Below, piece by piece: positions 48,219 to 59,518 of a DNA stretch of 64,000 nt. Source of the stretch: Niallia circulans NBRC 13626. GTDB taxonomy: Bacteria > Bacillota > Bacilli > Bacillales > Cytobacillaceae. Below the pieces are notes generated by a model. The model saw nothing but the letters and a program-made list of their open reading frames with translations. It did not search any database and was not told the DNA's origin. Within the stretch, counting starts at the first letter, position 1. Each line of letters begins with the position of its first letter. Location: positions 21,232 to 85,231 of the forward strand of contig NZ_BCVE01000020.1 of assembly GCF_001591585.1 (NCBI RefSeq). Reading direction: 5' to 3'. The position numbers and the translations under genes were made by a program.

Positions 48219-48311
48219 TGCAAGAAGAATGGAAAAACATGTGGTTGTTTTTATAATTACTTTTTAATATTAAAAAAATTGTTCAATTATCATTCCAAAT
48301 AACTAAATAGA

Positions 48312-48386
48312 CAAAAAAGATGTCTGAGAAGAAATTAATCGAAGTAAACACTCCCAACGAATTTCTCCTTGCAGACATCCCTTTTT
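48312..48386 (-). terminator. Terminator after lapA
   Basis: Long stem: GGATGTCTG pairs with CAGACATCT and inner AGAAATT with AATTTCT, followed on the minus strand by TTTTTTGTC. The base of the stem touches the lapA stop. Confidence 0.75.
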
Positions 48387-48684
48387 ATTTTAGATCTGTT
48401 AGAACCTTTTCCTTCTCTTTTTTATCATCCGATTTTTGTTCTAATGCCTTTTTTTCTTTTTCCAATGTTTTAATTTTACGCTGCAATGAATAAATACGAA
48501 TAATTCCAGCAGAGCCAATGATTAATCCACCAAGAAGAACAGAAATTAATATAACTAAAATAAGCGGCCATTCCCCTTCTCCAAATAAGTAATTAACGGA
48601 AACCGGTTCGACATTAATAACTGCAAAGACCGCAACGATTAAAGCAAAAATAATTCCCCAAAGCATATTCCATTGAAATTTCAT
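48385..48684 (-). CDS. lapA: LapA (DUF1049) family membrane protein, YrvD-like
   Basis: 99 residues with two membrane helices (WGIIFALIVAVFAVINV and LILVILISVLLGGLIIGSAG) and a C-terminal charged coiled coil (KIKTLEKEKKALEQKSDDKK). LapA proteins are linked to lipopolysaccharide assembly in Gram-negatives; in bacilli the role is unknown. Lies between secDF and recJ as in B. subtilis. AAAGGGAGGG precedes the ATG. Confidence 0.85.
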   Translation of the reverse strand: MKFQWNMLWGIIFALIVAVFAVINVEPVSVNYLFGEGEWPLILVILISVLLGGLIIGSAGIIRIYSLQRKIKTLEKEKKALEQKSDDKKEKEKVLTDLK

Positions 48685-48777
48685 TTACTTCCCTCCCTTT
48701 GTATTTTTTGGTTCTATTATTTCCTATTTTCCATCTTTCCACTATCATAAACAAGGATTTTTTTAGCAAATATACAA

Positions 48778-48812
48778 AAACCCGCTCCTTTAGGAGACAG
48801 GCTTTTGTTTTG
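48778..48812 (-). terminator. Terminator after secDF
   Basis: Minus strand CCTGTCTCC-TAAA-GGAGCGGG followed by TTTTTG, directly after the secDF stop. Confidence 0.8.
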
Positions 48813-48814
48813 TC

Positions 48815-51067
48815 TTATACTTGTGGCTCGTCTGAAATTGGACGTTTTTCTTTATACGTAATTAAGACACCTTTTCTCTTTAATTCTCTCTTCTTCCAGA
48901 CATACCAAAGCTGGGATGCAATAAAGATAGAAGAATAGGCACCGCCAATTAAACCAATTAGTAACGCTAAAGAGAAGTTTGTGATTGCACTGCTTCCAAA
49001 TATTAATAAAGCCACTACACAAATCACAACCGTTATTACAGTGTTTATCGAACGTGCAAATGTCTGTCTAATACTTCTGTTGATAATATCTTTAATTTCT
49101 TGTGGTGTTTTGATTCGCTTCTTCTTCGCTAAATTTTCTCTTATACGATCAAAGGTAACAATCGTATCATTAATCGAGTAACCGACAATCGTCAACACGG
49201 CAGCGATAAAGGTAATATCTACTTCTAGTCGTGTGAGACTGAAAATCACGACAATAAAGAAAGCATCATGCAGTAATGCTAATACAGCTGCAAGACCCAT
49301 ATATACTTCAAAGCGAATTGCCACATAAATAATGATTCCGATGGAGGCAAAAATTATCGCTTTAAAGGCATTTTTAGCTAGTTCTTTCCCAACAGTTGGT
49401 GATACACTGCTGACGTTCGGATCATGCCCATACGTCTTATTAAACTCTGACTTTATCGTATTAATTTTAGCTCGACTTAAATCACCCTTAATACGAATAG
49501 CAGCAGTATCTTGCTTGTCACCTGAAATTACGATATCGTCTGCTTTTACATTCAGCTTATCTAAGTGATCTTCAATTTCAGCAGTTGTTAATGCTTTATC
49601 TGCCATAACTTCTATACGAGATCCACTTGCAAAATCAATTCCAAGATTAAGCTTGAATATAAACATAATCACAATTCCCGCCACAATTAAAACACTAGAA
49701 ATTGTGAAAAATACATTTTTATATTTTACAAAATCAAGACGATCAAATTTGGTTGGCAATGTTAAAGTATCGTAATTTTCGCTAATATGTTTAATGTCTT
49801 TACGATTGACTCCAAACCACGTAATTTTTTTATCAAACAATTTACTTTTCACTAGTAAACCGAGTAATAATCTAGAACCATATACAGCAGTAATAAAACT
49901 TACTAATATACTAACAATTAAGAGTGTAGCAAACCCTTTTACTGAACTTGTCCCATAAATAAATAGAACAATCGAAGCTATAATGGTAGTTAAATTTGCA
50001 TCAAAAATGGTTCCGATGGAGTTTTTATTACCTGCTTGAAAAGCAGCTCGCAGCGACTTTCCTACCCTCAGTTCATCCTTAATTCTTTCATAGGTAATGA
50101 TATTAGCATCTACGGCCATTCCAACACCGAGAATAAGTGCCGCAATTCCTGGAAGTGTTAATACCCCTTTCATTAAATCAAGAACCAACAGATTTAAATA
50201 AACATAGATGGACAATGTAATGATAGCAACTAATCCAGGCAGACGGTAATAGAGAAGCATAAATAAAAATACTAGGCCTACACCAATGATACCCGCATAT
50301 ACTGTATCTTTTAACGCTTGATCTCCAAACTGTGCGCCAACACTTGTCGAATATTCTTCCGTCAATTTAACCGGCAATGCACCAGCATTTAATAATTCAG
50401 CTAATCTGGTCGCCTCATCTACTGTAAAATTACCAGTTATAGATACAGTATCCGAGTTAATCACTTCACTTACCATCGGTGCAGATAAGAATTTTGGTTC
50501 TTCTTTCGCTGCTTCCGCATTATAAGAATCCCCTTCTTCAAAGTCTAACCAGATGACTAACGGACTACCTAAAACTGATTGTGTTATTTCTTTAAACTTA
50601 TTTGCATCTTTTAGTTTTAAAGAAACACTAGGTTTTCCATACTGGTCAAATTCTTGACTTGCTCCTCCCTGCACTAAATCAGAGCCATCTAGTAATTTCT
50701 TATCTTGAATATCTCTGAATGTTAGGTTAGCTTCAGTTGAAAGCATTTCTCTTGCTTCATTTTGATCTGTTATACCAGCAAGCTGCACTCTTATTCGGTC
50801 TTTTCCCTCTATTTGAATAACAGGCTCGCTTACTCCTAAAACATTTATCCTTTTATCTAAAGCTTGAGCTGTGCTTTTTAAAGCGGCTTCATCAATTTTC
50901 GCTTTCCCCTTTTCCAGTGGTTCTACTTTATAAAGAACTTCAAATCCACCTTGAAGGTCTAATCCAAGCTTAATATTGTCCAAAATTTTATTTGTTGTTC
51001 CTCCCATTAATCCTGCCGCCAAGACAATGATTAACAAAAAAGCAACAATTCTACTGCGTTTAACCAT
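48815..51067 (-). CDS. secDF: Protein translocase fusion SecDF
   Basis: 750 residues, 12 membrane helices; SecD half 1-420 and SecF half about 440-750 joined, the form normal in Bacillus. Conserved D1 LGLDLQGGFEVLYKV, D4 GMAVDANIITYERIKDELRVG-like region, D5 LGIDFASGSRIEV and D6 GYSINDTIVTFDRIRENL. Uses the proton-motive force to pull secreted proteins out of SecYEG. YajC is encoded 3.8 kb upstream, separated by spoVB and others. A strong promoter lies about 190 bases upstream. Confidence 0.97.
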   Translation of the reverse strand: MVKRSRIVAFLLIIVLAAGLMGGTTNKILDNIKLGLDLQGGFEVLYKVEPLEKGKAKIDEAALKSTAQALDKRINVLGVSEPVIQIEGKDRIRVQLAGITDQNEAREMLSTEANLTFRDIQDKKLLDGSDLVQGGASQEFDQYGKPSVSLKLKDANKFKEITQSVLGSPLVIWLDFEEGDSYNAEAAKEEPKFLSAPMVSEVINSDTVSITGNFTVDEATRLAELLNAGALPVKLTEEYSTSVGAQFGDQALKDTVYAGIIGVGLVFLFMLLYYRLPGLVAIITLSIYVYLNLLVLDLMKGVLTLPGIAALILGVGMAVDANIITYERIKDELRVGKSLRAAFQAGNKNSIGTIFDANLTTIIASIVLFIYGTSSVKGFATLLIVSILVSFITAVYGSRLLLGLLVKSKLFDKKITWFGVNRKDIKHISENYDTLTLPTKFDRLDFVKYKNVFFTISSVLIVAGIVIMFIFKLNLGIDFASGSRIEVMADKALTTAEIEDHLDKLNVKADDIVISGDKQDTAAIRIKGDLSRAKINTIKSEFNKTYGHDPNVSSVSPTVGKELAKNAFKAIIFASIGIIIYVAIRFEVYMGLAAVLALLHDAFFIVVIFSLTRLEVDITFIAAVLTIVGYSINDTIVTFDRIRENLAKKKRIKTPQEIKDIINRSIRQTFARSINTVITVVICVVALLIFGSSAITNFSLALLIGLIGGAYSSIFIASQLWYVWKKRELKRKGVLITYKEKRPISDEPQV

Positions 51068-51259
51068 TATGTATTAATCCTCCTCATGAAATACAAAGCA
51101 GAAACTTCCTCAACTAATACTAGCCATATTCATTGTTATTTATCAAAAATGATGTCCTCTTTTAATATGAACCTTGCAATCAGCTGTTATTCTATTTCTG
51201 CGGCTCACTTCTTTCCAGTAATTAAACTAACAATTTCTTCTATAACTTAGAATAAACTC

Positions 51260-51288
51260 ATTATGGAACAGTTTATCATGACTGTCAA
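51260..51288 (-). promoter_or_regulatory. Sigma-A promoter of secDF
   Basis: TTGACA (51283-51288) and CATAAT (51260-51265) on the minus strand, 17-base spacer. The transcript would have a leader of about 185 bases (51068-51253) in which I see no clear hairpin or small gene. Confidence 0.75.
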
Positions 51289-51427
51289 TTTGTATAGAAA
51301 AATATACTAGTAAAGTTATTCTAATTGTCACATAAAGTTAACGACTTGTCTTTTATTACCACCATCTCCAAACCATCATCAACTATAAAAAAGAATAATG
51401 GAAGAATTTCTGATTAATAAAACTCCT

Positions 51428-51733
51428 TTACTTCAGTAATTCTTTTTTTTCTTCTTCTGATAAGACAGAGAATAGATCTGCCGTTTTATATGCCTCGATA
51501 GTGGCAAAGTTCATATAGTCTACTACCTTAACATTCAGTATATCCTGTACAAGCTCCGAAATTCTGATATCTTGAGCGGGCTTTCTCCATTTTTTATTCG
51601 TTAAAAATGCCCATAGCTCGTCTTCCTTAATAGTCTCATAGCCAAGTAAATGAAACTCTTCTAACTTGCTGTTTAATACAGGTTTAACTTGTGAACGATA
51701 TTGGTCATATATGTGTGTTGATGTTGACGACAT
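51428..51733 (-). CDS. comN: Post-transcriptional regulator ComN (YrzD-like)
   Basis: 101 residues matching the ComN family in size and place. In B. subtilis ComN controls comE operon mRNA post-transcriptionally, with a link to the division site. The core RISELVQDILNVKVVDYMNF is typical; the protein is hydrophilic and mostly helical. Monocistronic between secDF and divergent spoVB. Function transferred from the family. Confidence 0.82.
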   Translation of the reverse strand: MSSTSTHIYDQYRSQVKPVLNSKLEEFHLLGYETIKEDELWAFLTNKKWRKPAQDIRISELVQDILNVKVVDYMNFATIEAYKTADLFSVLSEEEKKELLK

Positions 51734-51938
51734 TCCTATTCACTCCATTACAGTCATTTTATCTTACTTTTAAACATGGGAGCTATCTCCTTTTACTTCT
51801 ATACCTCCATATTGCTAAGCAAACCATTTTACCTAGAAAAAAATATGATTCCTTTTTCATACTAACAATAAAATATCGTCTCTTCCTTACAACAAACTTA
51901 CTTTTATAAAAAAACCTTGTCATGCTTTGTCCACTCTG

Positions 51939-51966
51939 TTGCATATAGATAATTGTATAGTATTAT
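51939..51966 (+). promoter_or_regulatory. Weak candidate promoter of spoVB
   Basis: TTGCAT and TATTAT with a 16-base spacer, 27 bases before the ATG. B. subtilis spoVB uses sigma-E; I could not fit a good sigma-E pair, so this is tentative. Confidence 0.3.
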
Positions 51967-51993
51967 TCGCTATTTGAGAAGGCAGGTAATAGA

Positions 51994-53538
51994 ATGTCTA
52001 AGTTTTTAAAAGGAACAATGATTTTACTTATAGCAGGATTTATTACTAGAGTTCTTGGATTTATAAATCGAATTGTTATCGCACGATTTATCGGAGATGA
52101 TGGTGTTGGACTCTACATGATGGTTTACCCGACAATGATATTAGTTGTAACCATCACTCAGCTTGGACTGCCTGTAGCAATCTCTAAGAATGTAGCCGAA
52201 GCCGAAGCAGCAGGGAATTTACGAAAAGTAAAGAGCATCTTAATCGTTTCCTTAAGTACAACTTTAGGTCTAACAGTGATCTTTACTCCAGCTTTATTTC
52301 TTTTAGCACCCTATCTTTCTCAAACCCTATTTACAGATGAAAGAACTCTTTTACCACTTCTTGCGATTACGCCAATTATCCCAATAATCGCTGTTTCATC
52401 TGTTTTGAGAGGGTATTTTCAAGGCAGACAAAATATGAAGCCAGCTGCAATTTCTCAAGTGATTGAACAAATCGTTCGGATTGCGTTAATTGCGACTTTA
52501 ACAAAAGCCTTTCTGCCTCTTGGAGTCGAATATGCTGCTGCAGGGGCAATGCTCGCTTCTGTTCTTGGAGAACTAGCGTCTTTATTCTATTTACTAGCAT
52601 CATTTAAATGGAAAAAAAAATTTCATTTGCGGAAAAAATTCTTCCAATATGTACATAATGGAAAAAATACTTTCCAAGAACTAATGACAATTGCTTTACC
52701 AACAACAGGAAGCCGAATGATTGGCAGCATCGCTTGGTTTATTGAACCCATTGTTGTAGCACATAGCTTATCATTAGCTGGTCTTACTGCTATCAATGCA
52801 ACAAAACAATATGGAGTATTAACTGGTTTTGCACTCCCACTCTTAATGCTGCCATCCTTCTTTACTCAATCATTATCAACATCTCTTGTGCCTGCTATTA
52901 GTGAAGCAAAAGCTAATAATCAACTAAAGCTAATCGAACATTTATTACAGCAAGCACTCAAATTCACCTTTATGACAGGTGGACTTGCCATTGTAGTCCT
53001 ATATGTGTTGGCTGAGCCTTTAATGACCGTTATGTACGGAAGCACGCGAGGCACTTCCTTTATTCAGCTAATGGCACCGTTCTTTATTCTTAATTATTAC
53101 CAAGGTCCACTTCAGGCTACTTTGCAAGCCTTAAATTTTGCTAGAGCAGCAATGATTAACAGCTTTATCGGAGCAGCCGTTAAAACAGCATTAATTTTTA
53201 TTCTTGCAAGTCGACCAGAGTTTGGAATTTTCGGAGTAGCTATTGCCTTAATTGTTGGGTTTGTTTTAGTAACGATCCTTCATTTTGCTACAATATTAAA
53301 AACAATTAGTTTCTCGATTATTGTGAAAGATTATATAAAAATGCTGCTTGTTATTTTGCTGACTGCTTATCTTGGCTCTCTTTTAGTCAAAACAATAACG
53401 TTCCCTTCCATTCTGATACAAATCATCAGTATTACTAGTATAATCTGTATCTTTTATATCATATTGCTTTTTCTTTTCCGTTTAATGAACAAAAAAGATT
53501 TAGCAAAAATCCCTTGGATTGGTCCATTTTTTTCTTAA
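51994..53538 (+). CDS. spoVB: Stage V sporulation protein B (MOP-family lipid flippase)
   Basis: 514 residues, about 14 membrane segments of the MviN/MATE-like MOP superfamily, opening MSKFLKGTMILLIAGFITRV and NRIVIARFIGDDGVGLYMMV, with LAITPIIPIIAVSSVLRGYF and GRQNMKPAAISQVIEQIVRI. Required for spore cortex formation, probably moving lipid-linked peptidoglycan precursors. GAGAAGGCAGG precedes the ATG. Plus-strand single gene, convergent with the DUF421 gene. Confidence 0.93.
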   Translation: MSKFLKGTMILLIAGFITRVLGFINRIVIARFIGDDGVGLYMMVYPTMILVVTITQLGLPVAISKNVAEAEAAGNLRKVKSILIVSLSTTLGLTVIFTPALFLLAPYLSQTLFTDERTLLPLLAITPIIPIIAVSSVLRGYFQGRQNMKPAAISQVIEQIVRIALIATLTKAFLPLGVEYAAAGAMLASVLGELASLFYLLASFKWKKKFHLRKKFFQYVHNGKNTFQELMTIALPTTGSRMIGSIAWFIEPIVVAHSLSLAGLTAINATKQYGVLTGFALPLLMLPSFFTQSLSTSLVPAISEAKANNQLKLIEHLLQQALKFTFMTGGLAIVVLYVLAEPLMTVMYGSTRGTSFIQLMAPFFILNYYQGPLQATLQALNFARAAMINSFIGAAVKTALIFILASRPEFGIFGVAIALIVGFVLVTILHFATILKTISFSIIVKDYIKMLLVILLTAYLGSLLVKTITFPSILIQIISITSIICIFYIILLFLFRLMNKKDLAKIPWIGPFFS

Positions 53539-53553
53539 AACTTTTTCAACTGT

Positions 53554-53596
53554 AGCAACCAATGAGAATTCCGCTTCTCACTGGTTGCTTTTTTAC
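53554..53596 (+). terminator. Terminator after spoVB
   Basis: GCAACCAATGAGAA pairs with TTCTCACTGGTTGC (one mismatch), followed by TTTTTTACT on the plus strand. Confidence 0.88.
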
Positions 53597-53622
53597 TGAA
53601 AGATTTCACTGTTGTTCTTTCT

Positions 53623-54264
53623 TTAATGATCAATCACATCAATATAAAATTCACCGTCTTGATAACTGCAAAAGGAGATGTTTTTTATATTAACATATCC
53701 TTTATCTTTTAATTGCTGTCTTAACCATAGATTAGTTTTTCCTATTCTCTCTAGGTTGCTCTCTTGAATAATTCCATCCATAATTAATGGAATAGTAATA
53801 GATGACTTATTTTCTTCTTTTTCAAATACAGAAAGTTTACCTGATGTTTCTAATATGGCAAACTCTACATCTGCAATATTGCGGATATTTTTTTCTCTAA
53901 GCTGAATTAATAAGTCATCATAATTATAGCGCTGGCTTCTCATTGCTTTTTCGTCAATTTTACCATTTTTGATAATTAATGTTGGTTCTCCCTCAATAAA
54001 ATCACGCATTTTTTTGCTTTTTAAAGAAAAGAACGCAAGAAGCACTTGAATGGCTAGTAGGATAAACATTGGAAATAGCGTTGGTAAAATGGGATCCTTA
54101 TAATCTTCTATAGCAACAACAGCAATTTCTGCGATCATAATGAATACAACAAGATCTAGTATGCTTAATTCCCCTATTTCCCTTTTTCCCATCATTCGAA
54201 AAATAAGAACGATTAAGAAGTAGATCAAAATCGTTCTAAACAAAATGATCAAATACTGGTCCAC
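53623..54264 (-). CDS. yrbG: DUF421 membrane protein (YrbG/YetF family)
   Basis: 213 residues: three N-terminal helices (LIILFRTILIYFLIVLIF; LSILDLVVFIMIAEIAVVAI; LPTLFPMFILLAIQVLLAFF) and a cytoplasmic domain with the family motifs GKREIGELSILDLVVF, EGEPTLIIKNGKID and MRSQRYNYDDLLIQLREKNI. Start at the GTG at 54264 (VDQYLIIL), seven bases after CGGAGGAG, not the upstream TTG. Function unknown; spore-linked in some relatives. Confidence 0.88.
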   Translation of the reverse strand: MDQYLIILFRTILIYFLIVLIFRMMGKREIGELSILDLVVFIMIAEIAVVAIEDYKDPILPTLFPMFILLAIQVLLAFFSLKSKKMRDFIEGEPTLIIKNGKIDEKAMRSQRYNYDDLLIQLREKNIRNIADVEFAILETSGKLSVFEKEENKSSITIPLIMDGIIQESNLERIGKTNLWLRQQLKDKGYVNIKNISFCSYQDGEFYIDVIDH

Positions 54265-54462
54265 ATTATCTCCTCCGATCAAATATGTTCTCTTTTAATC
54301 TGCTCCATACGATAAAAATAATACAGAAAAGTAGCAGTATAAGGATGAGAGAAAAATGTGTTTTTAAATATTTTTTAATTCTATTTTCTTCCTTCCCGAA
54401 TATGCTTGTACTAGAGAACTTTTATAGAAAACTTTAAATGTTTTGGAAAGGAGAGGTTTACA

Positions 54463-54840
54463 ATCGAAGAGAGTAAACATGTTGGCAGTTCTGTTTTATA
54501 CGGTCTAATTGCCATTTTCATTATGTTAATAGCAAGCAGTTTGTTCTTTTCCCTATTATTAAGATTTACATCTATTCAAGAATCATCCCTGCGATATATT
54601 ATTACAGCCGTATCCTTTATAACTTTATTTGCAGGTGGTTTTATTTCCGGCGGGAAAGGTAAGGAAAGAGGTTGGTTTCTTGGGGGACTCACGGGGTTCA
54701 TCTATTCCATCATCATTTTTTTATTTTCCTTTCTAGGCTCTGACCAACTATTTACGATAGAACAAACCATTTATCATGTATGTTATACCCTTATTTGTAT
54801 GATGGGAGGTATTTTGGGGGTAAATCTTTCCAAAAAATAA
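54463..54840 (+). CDS. yrzE: TIGR04086-family membrane protein YrzE, apparent AUC start
   Basis: 125 residues if read from the ATC at 54463 (IEESKHVGSSVLYGLIAIFI...). The family normally has four membrane helices, the first beginning at the SVLYGL motif; the first ATG in frame (54523) would remove half of that helix. Between the upstream TAG at 54412 and that ATG there is no ATG, GTG or TTG in frame, but AAAGGAG lies nine bases before the ATC. The alternative is a 105-residue truncated form. Further helices: YIITAVSFITLFAGGFISGG, WFLGGLTGFIYSIIIFLF, HVCYTLICMMGGILGVNL. Plus strand, divergent from the DUF421 gene. Function unknown. Confidence 0.8.
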   Translation: MEESKHVGSSVLYGLIAIFIMLIASSLFFSLLLRFTSIQESSLRYIITAVSFITLFAGGFISGGKGKERGWFLGGLTGFIYSIIIFLFSFLGSDQLFTIEQTIYHVCYTLICMMGGILGVNLSKK

Positions 54841-54867
54841 ATAACTAAAAATCCTTCGATAAAATAC

Positions 54868-54908
54868 AAAAGTGCAATCTTATTTTTTAAGACTGCACTT
54901 TTTTTACT
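54868..54908 (+). terminator. Bidirectional terminator between yrzE and yajC
   Basis: AAGTGCAATCTT / AAGACTGCACTT arms with a TTTTTTT tract on the plus strand and TTTTG on the minus strand; serves both convergent genes. Confidence 0.85.
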
Positions 54909-55210
54909 TATTGTTCTGTTTTTTCTAATGTTGGACTAGCTACTGCAGCAGAGGATTCTACTACTTCACGAATTGCATTACGATCAAATGTCAGGCGTGA
55001 GCCATCTTTTGATTTTAATACAACCGTTCCTTCATCAATTGCATCGATTGTAGCATGCATGCCGCCAATCGTGACAATCTTGTCCCCTTTTTTTAAGCTA
55101 CTTTGCATATCACGCACAGCTCTTTGACGCTTTTGCTGTGGACGAATTAGCAAGAAATAGAATAGTACAAACATTAAAATAAACGGTAGTAAACCAGCTA
55201 AATTTCCCAT
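54908..55210 (-). CDS. yajC: Preprotein translocase subunit YajC (YrbF)
   Basis: 100 residues: one N-terminal membrane helix (LLPFILMFVLFYFLLIRP) then the YajC core QQKRQRAVRDMQSSLKKGDK, VTIGGMHATIDAIDEGTVVL. Accessory to SecDF in protein translocation. Lies 29 bases after tgt, the conserved queA-tgt-yajC order. Confidence 0.95.
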   Translation of the reverse strand: MGNLAGLLPFILMFVLFYFLLIRPQQKRQRAVRDMQSSLKKGDKIVTIGGMHATIDAIDEGTVVLKSKDGSRLTFDRNAIREVVESSAAVASPTLEKTEQ

Positions 55211-55239
55211 CTATATTTCCCCTCCTTTCAAATTCTCTA

Positions 55240-56439
<1,200 letters not shown>

Positions 56440-56549
56440 TTAATGAAAAAATATCTAGTAACTAAAAAACAGTAGAATCGACTATATTATTCTAAAGAAT
56501 ATTACTGCGAAACTCAAGCAATTGATAACCTATCATGATGATCGATTAC

Positions 56550-57578
56550 TTATTGTATAAACATTGCATCGCCAAAACTAAAGAAGCGGTATCTTTCTTT
56601 GACTGCTGTTTCATACGCATGAAGAATGTTCTCTCTTCCTGCCAGTGCGCTTACTAGCATAATTAACGTCGATTTAGGCAAATGGAAATTCGTAATCATG
56701 CCATCAATTCCTTTAAATTCATATCCAGGGTAAATAAAGATACTTGTCCATCCACTGCTTTCTACAAATTCACCATTATTGGCAGAGGCAATTGTTTCAA
56801 GCGTTCTAGTTGAGGTTGTACCTACAGAAATTATTCGTCCGCCTTGACCTCTTACACTATTTAATAAGGCAGCTGTTTCCTTATTAAGCTGATAAAACTC
56901 CGCATGCATTTCATGTTTATCTACATCCTCAACGTTTACTGGTCGGAAGGTGCCAAGACCAACATGCAGAGTAATAAAGGCAATATGTACACCCTTTTTC
57001 TTTAGTGCATCTAACAATTCTGTTGTAAAATGGAGCCCAGCTGTTGGAGCTGCCGCAGACCCCCTTTCCTTCGCGTAAACAGTTTGATAACGATCTTGGT
57101 CGTCTAGTTTTTCTTTAATATAGGGAGGCAGCGGCATCTCGCCAAGCTGATCCAAGATTTCGTAAAAAATGCCCTCATATTGAAAATCAAGAATACGCCC
57201 ACCGTGTTCCAACTCTTTTACACAAACTGCTTTTAGTGTTCCATCTCCAAAGGAAATAACGGTACCTTCTTTGACTCTTTTGGCTGGCTTGACAAGTGTT
57301 TCCCACTTGTCATCTTTTTGCTGCTTCAGCAATAAAACTTCAATATGTGCTCCAGTATCTTCTTTTTCACCATGTAATCTAGCTGGCAATACTCTTGTAT
57401 CATTTAATACTAAACAATCTCCAGGATTAATATACTCATATATATCTTTAAACTTGCGATGTTCTAAATCGCCAGTTTCTTTATTAACGATCATGAGTCT
57501 GCTGCTTGTACGATCCTCTAAAGGCGTCTGCGCAATTAATTCTTCTGGTAAATAAAAATCAAATAAATCTACTTTCAT
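56550..57578 (-). CDS. queA: S-adenosylmethionine:tRNA ribosyltransferase-isomerase QueA
   Basis: 342 residues, typical length. Converts preQ1 at tRNA position 34 to epoxyqueuosine with SAM as ribosyl donor, the step after Tgt. Motifs [44 protein letters not shown] and [12 protein letters not shown] are the family's conserved blocks. Upstream of tgt in the usual order. Confidence 0.96.
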   Translation of the reverse strand: MKVDLFDFYLPEELIAQTPLEDRTSSRLMIVNKETGDLEHRKFKDIYEYINPGDCLVLNDTRVLPARLHGEKEDTGAHIEVLLLKQQKDDKWETLVKPAKRVKEGTVISFGDGTLKAVCVKELEHGGRILDFQYEGIFYEILDQLGEMPLPPYIKEKLDDQDRYQTVYAKERGSAAAPTAGLHFTTELLDALKKKGVHIAFITLHVGLGTFRPVNVEDVDKHEMHAEFYQLNKETAALLNSVRGQGGRIISVGTTSTRTLETIASANNGEFVESSGWTSIFIYPGYEFKGIDGMITNFHLPKSTLIMLVSALAGRENILHAYETAVKERYRFFSFGDAMFIQ

Positions 57579-57612
57579 ATCTGTCCACCTATTCTCTTTT
57601 ATACAATCTTTT

Positions 57613-57819
57613 TTAGCGAAATTTCCCGATAAAATAAAAAACTAAAGATAAAATGATACTAATCACAATACAAGTTGTAATTGGAAAATAAAAAGTTGAA
57701 TGCTCTTTTTTAATCAAAATGTCACCAGGAAGTTTTCCAATCGGCACAAACTGCATTACTAATCCAATAAGAAATACAATCACACCAATAGTCATTATAT
57801 ACTTAGGAATATCATTCAT
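57613..57819 (-). CDS. DUF2905 small membrane protein (YrzS-like)
   Basis: 68 residues, two membrane helices ([19 protein letters not shown] and [19 protein letters not shown]) joined by the family motif [21 protein letters not shown]. Found next to ruvB in many bacteria. Function unknown. 34 bases before queA, within the ruvA-ruvB-queA-tgt gene row. Confidence 0.85.
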   Translation of the reverse strand: MNDIPKYIMTIGVIVFLIGLVMQFVPIGKLPGDILIKKEHSTFYFPITTCIVISIILSLVFYFIGKFR

Positions 57820-57870
57820 TATTTTCGTCCTTCATACCGCTTATTCTTTTCTATTATTTAAATGTTTCCA

Positions 57871-58866
57871 TCAATCCAATTTTATATTTAAATGTTCATA
57901 AACAAGATGTGTGACGCTTCTCCCTCTAGGAGTGCGCTGCAAGAAACCAATCTGCAGTAAATATGGTTCATAGACATCTTCAATCGTATGTGCTTCTTCC
58001 CCAATTGTTGCAGCAATGGTTTCTAATCCTACTGGTCCACCTTTAAATTTATAAATCATTCCTAGTAATAATTTATGGTCAATATGATCTAACCCTAAAC
58101 GGTCCACTTGCAAAAGTTCAAGGGAATGGTCTGCCAATTCTTTCGTAATCATTCCATCACCCTTTACTTGTGCAAAATCCCGCACTCTTCGTAAAAGGCG
58201 ATTCGCAATTCGAGGTGTACCTCTTGATCGTCTAGCAATTTCCCATGCTGCAAGGTCCTCTATTCCAATTTGAAGTACATCTGCTGTTCGGGAAACAATA
58301 TCTTTGAGTTGATCTACCTCATAATATTCCAATCTAGACAGAACCCCAAAACGATCTCTTAACGGTGCAGAAACGGAACCCGCTCTAGTAGTCGCACCAA
58401 CAAGAGTGAATGGAGGTAAATCTAGGCGAACTGATCGAGCACTGGGACCTTTGCCTATTACAATGTCTAAACAGTAATCTTCCATGGCAGGATATAAGAC
58501 CTCTTCTATAGCTCGCGGCAAACGATGTATTTCATCAATAAATAACACATCCCCAGGCTCTAAGGCAGTTAAAATTGCTGCTAAATCACCTGGCCTTTCG
58601 ATTGCTGGACCAGCAGTTGTACGAATATTAACTCCCATTTCATTCGCAATAATCGTTGCAAGTGTTGTTTTCCCTAAACCAGGGGGACCATATAATAATA
58701 CGTGATCAAGAGCCTCTTCTCTATATTTAGCCGCTTCGATAAACACTTTTAAATTTTCTTTTACTTTATCTTGCCCAATATATTCCTGTAATTGAATGGG
58801 TCGAAGACTTTTTTCAAATGATAAATCTTGTGTATCTGCTTCACTTGAAATAATTCGATCATCCAT
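57871..58866 (-). CDS. ruvB: Holliday junction branch migration ATPase RuvB
   Basis: 331-residue AAA+ motor. [19 protein letters not shown]; Walker [10 protein letters not shown]; Walker [24 protein letters not shown]; sensor [20 protein letters not shown]-terminal winged helix with [25 protein letters not shown] at 58866 chosen since AAGGAG is eight bases before it; a GTG three codons earlier overlaps the site. 40 bases after ruvA. Confidence 0.97.
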   Translation of the reverse strand: MDDRIISSEADTQDLSFEKSLRPIQLQEYIGQDKVKENLKVFIEAAKYREEALDHVLLYGPPGLGKTTLATIIANEMGVNIRTTAGPAIERPGDLAAILTALEPGDVLFIDEIHRLPRAIEEVLYPAMEDYCLDIVIGKGPSARSVRLDLPPFTLVGATTRAGSVSAPLRDRFGVLSRLEYYEVDQLKDIVSRTADVLQIGIEDLAAWEIARRSRGTPRIANRLLRRVRDFAQVKGDGMITKELADHSLELLQVDRLGLDHIDHKLLLGMIYKFKGGPVGLETIAATIGEEAHTIEDVYEPYLLQIGFLQRTPRGRSVTHLVYEHLNIKLD

Positions 58867-58906
58867 AACATTCACTCCTTTCTTCTAGATAATCGTTTAT
58901 CCACAT

Positions 58907-59518
58907 TTATCTTTTTAAAAGAAGCTTCAATGCCAATTTGATATAACCATCTGTTGATAATTGTTCCTTCTTTAAATGTGGGATAATTTTTTTGACTTCT
59001 TTCTCCGAATATCCAAGTGCGGTTAAAGCAAGCATCGCTTCATCCATTGCTGAATCACTTTCTGCTTTCGCTACATGCCTTTCTACTGTAAATAAATCCG
59101 GGGAGAAATCTGGCATAAACTCTGCTAGTTTCCCTTTCAAATCCAAAATCATTTGTCTTGCTGTTTTCTTGCCAACACCAGGGAACTTCACAAGGAATGC
59201 TTCATCTTCCGCTTCAATAGCGGATATTACTTGGCTCGGTTCTCCAGATGCAAGGATAGCCAATGCTCCCTTAGGTCCGATTCCTGAAACGTTAAGGAGC
59301 TTGGTAAATAAAGCTTTTTCATCTTGCGAACGAAAACCGTATAAGCTAATATTATCTTCTCTAACATAATGGTATGTATATACAGTAATCTTACTACCAG
59401 AAAAGGCAGAAAACGAAAATGGATTAGGTGTTTTAATCTGATAACCAATCTCATTATTTTCCACTACGATGTATTCTGGTCCAACAAATTCTACATTCCC
59501 TTTTATATATTCGTACAA
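58907..59518 (-). CDS. ruvA: Holliday junction DNA-binding protein RuvA
   Basis: 203 residues: N-terminal OB domain ([19 protein letters not shown]), two helix-hairpin-helix motifs ([16 protein letters not shown] and [19 protein letters not shown]), and domain III at the C-terminus that contacts RuvB. TTG start at 59518; the ribosome site GGGAG is slightly far. I looked for a LexA box upstream and found none. Confidence 0.95.
   Translation of the reverse strand: MYEYIKGNVEFVGPEYIVVENNEIGYQIKTPNPFSFSAFSGSKITVYTYHYVREDNISLYGFRSQDEKALFTKLLNVSGIGPKGALAILASGEPSQVISAIEAEDEAFLVKFPGVGKKTARQMILDLKGKLAEFMPDFSPDLFTVERHVAKAESDSAMDEAMLALTALGYSEKEVKKIIPHLKKEQLSTDGYIKLALKLLLKR

Noticed and set aside
51901..51993. 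Sigma-E promoter for spoVB
   Set aside because: GCATATA is present but no CATACAAT-like box occurs at the required spacing.
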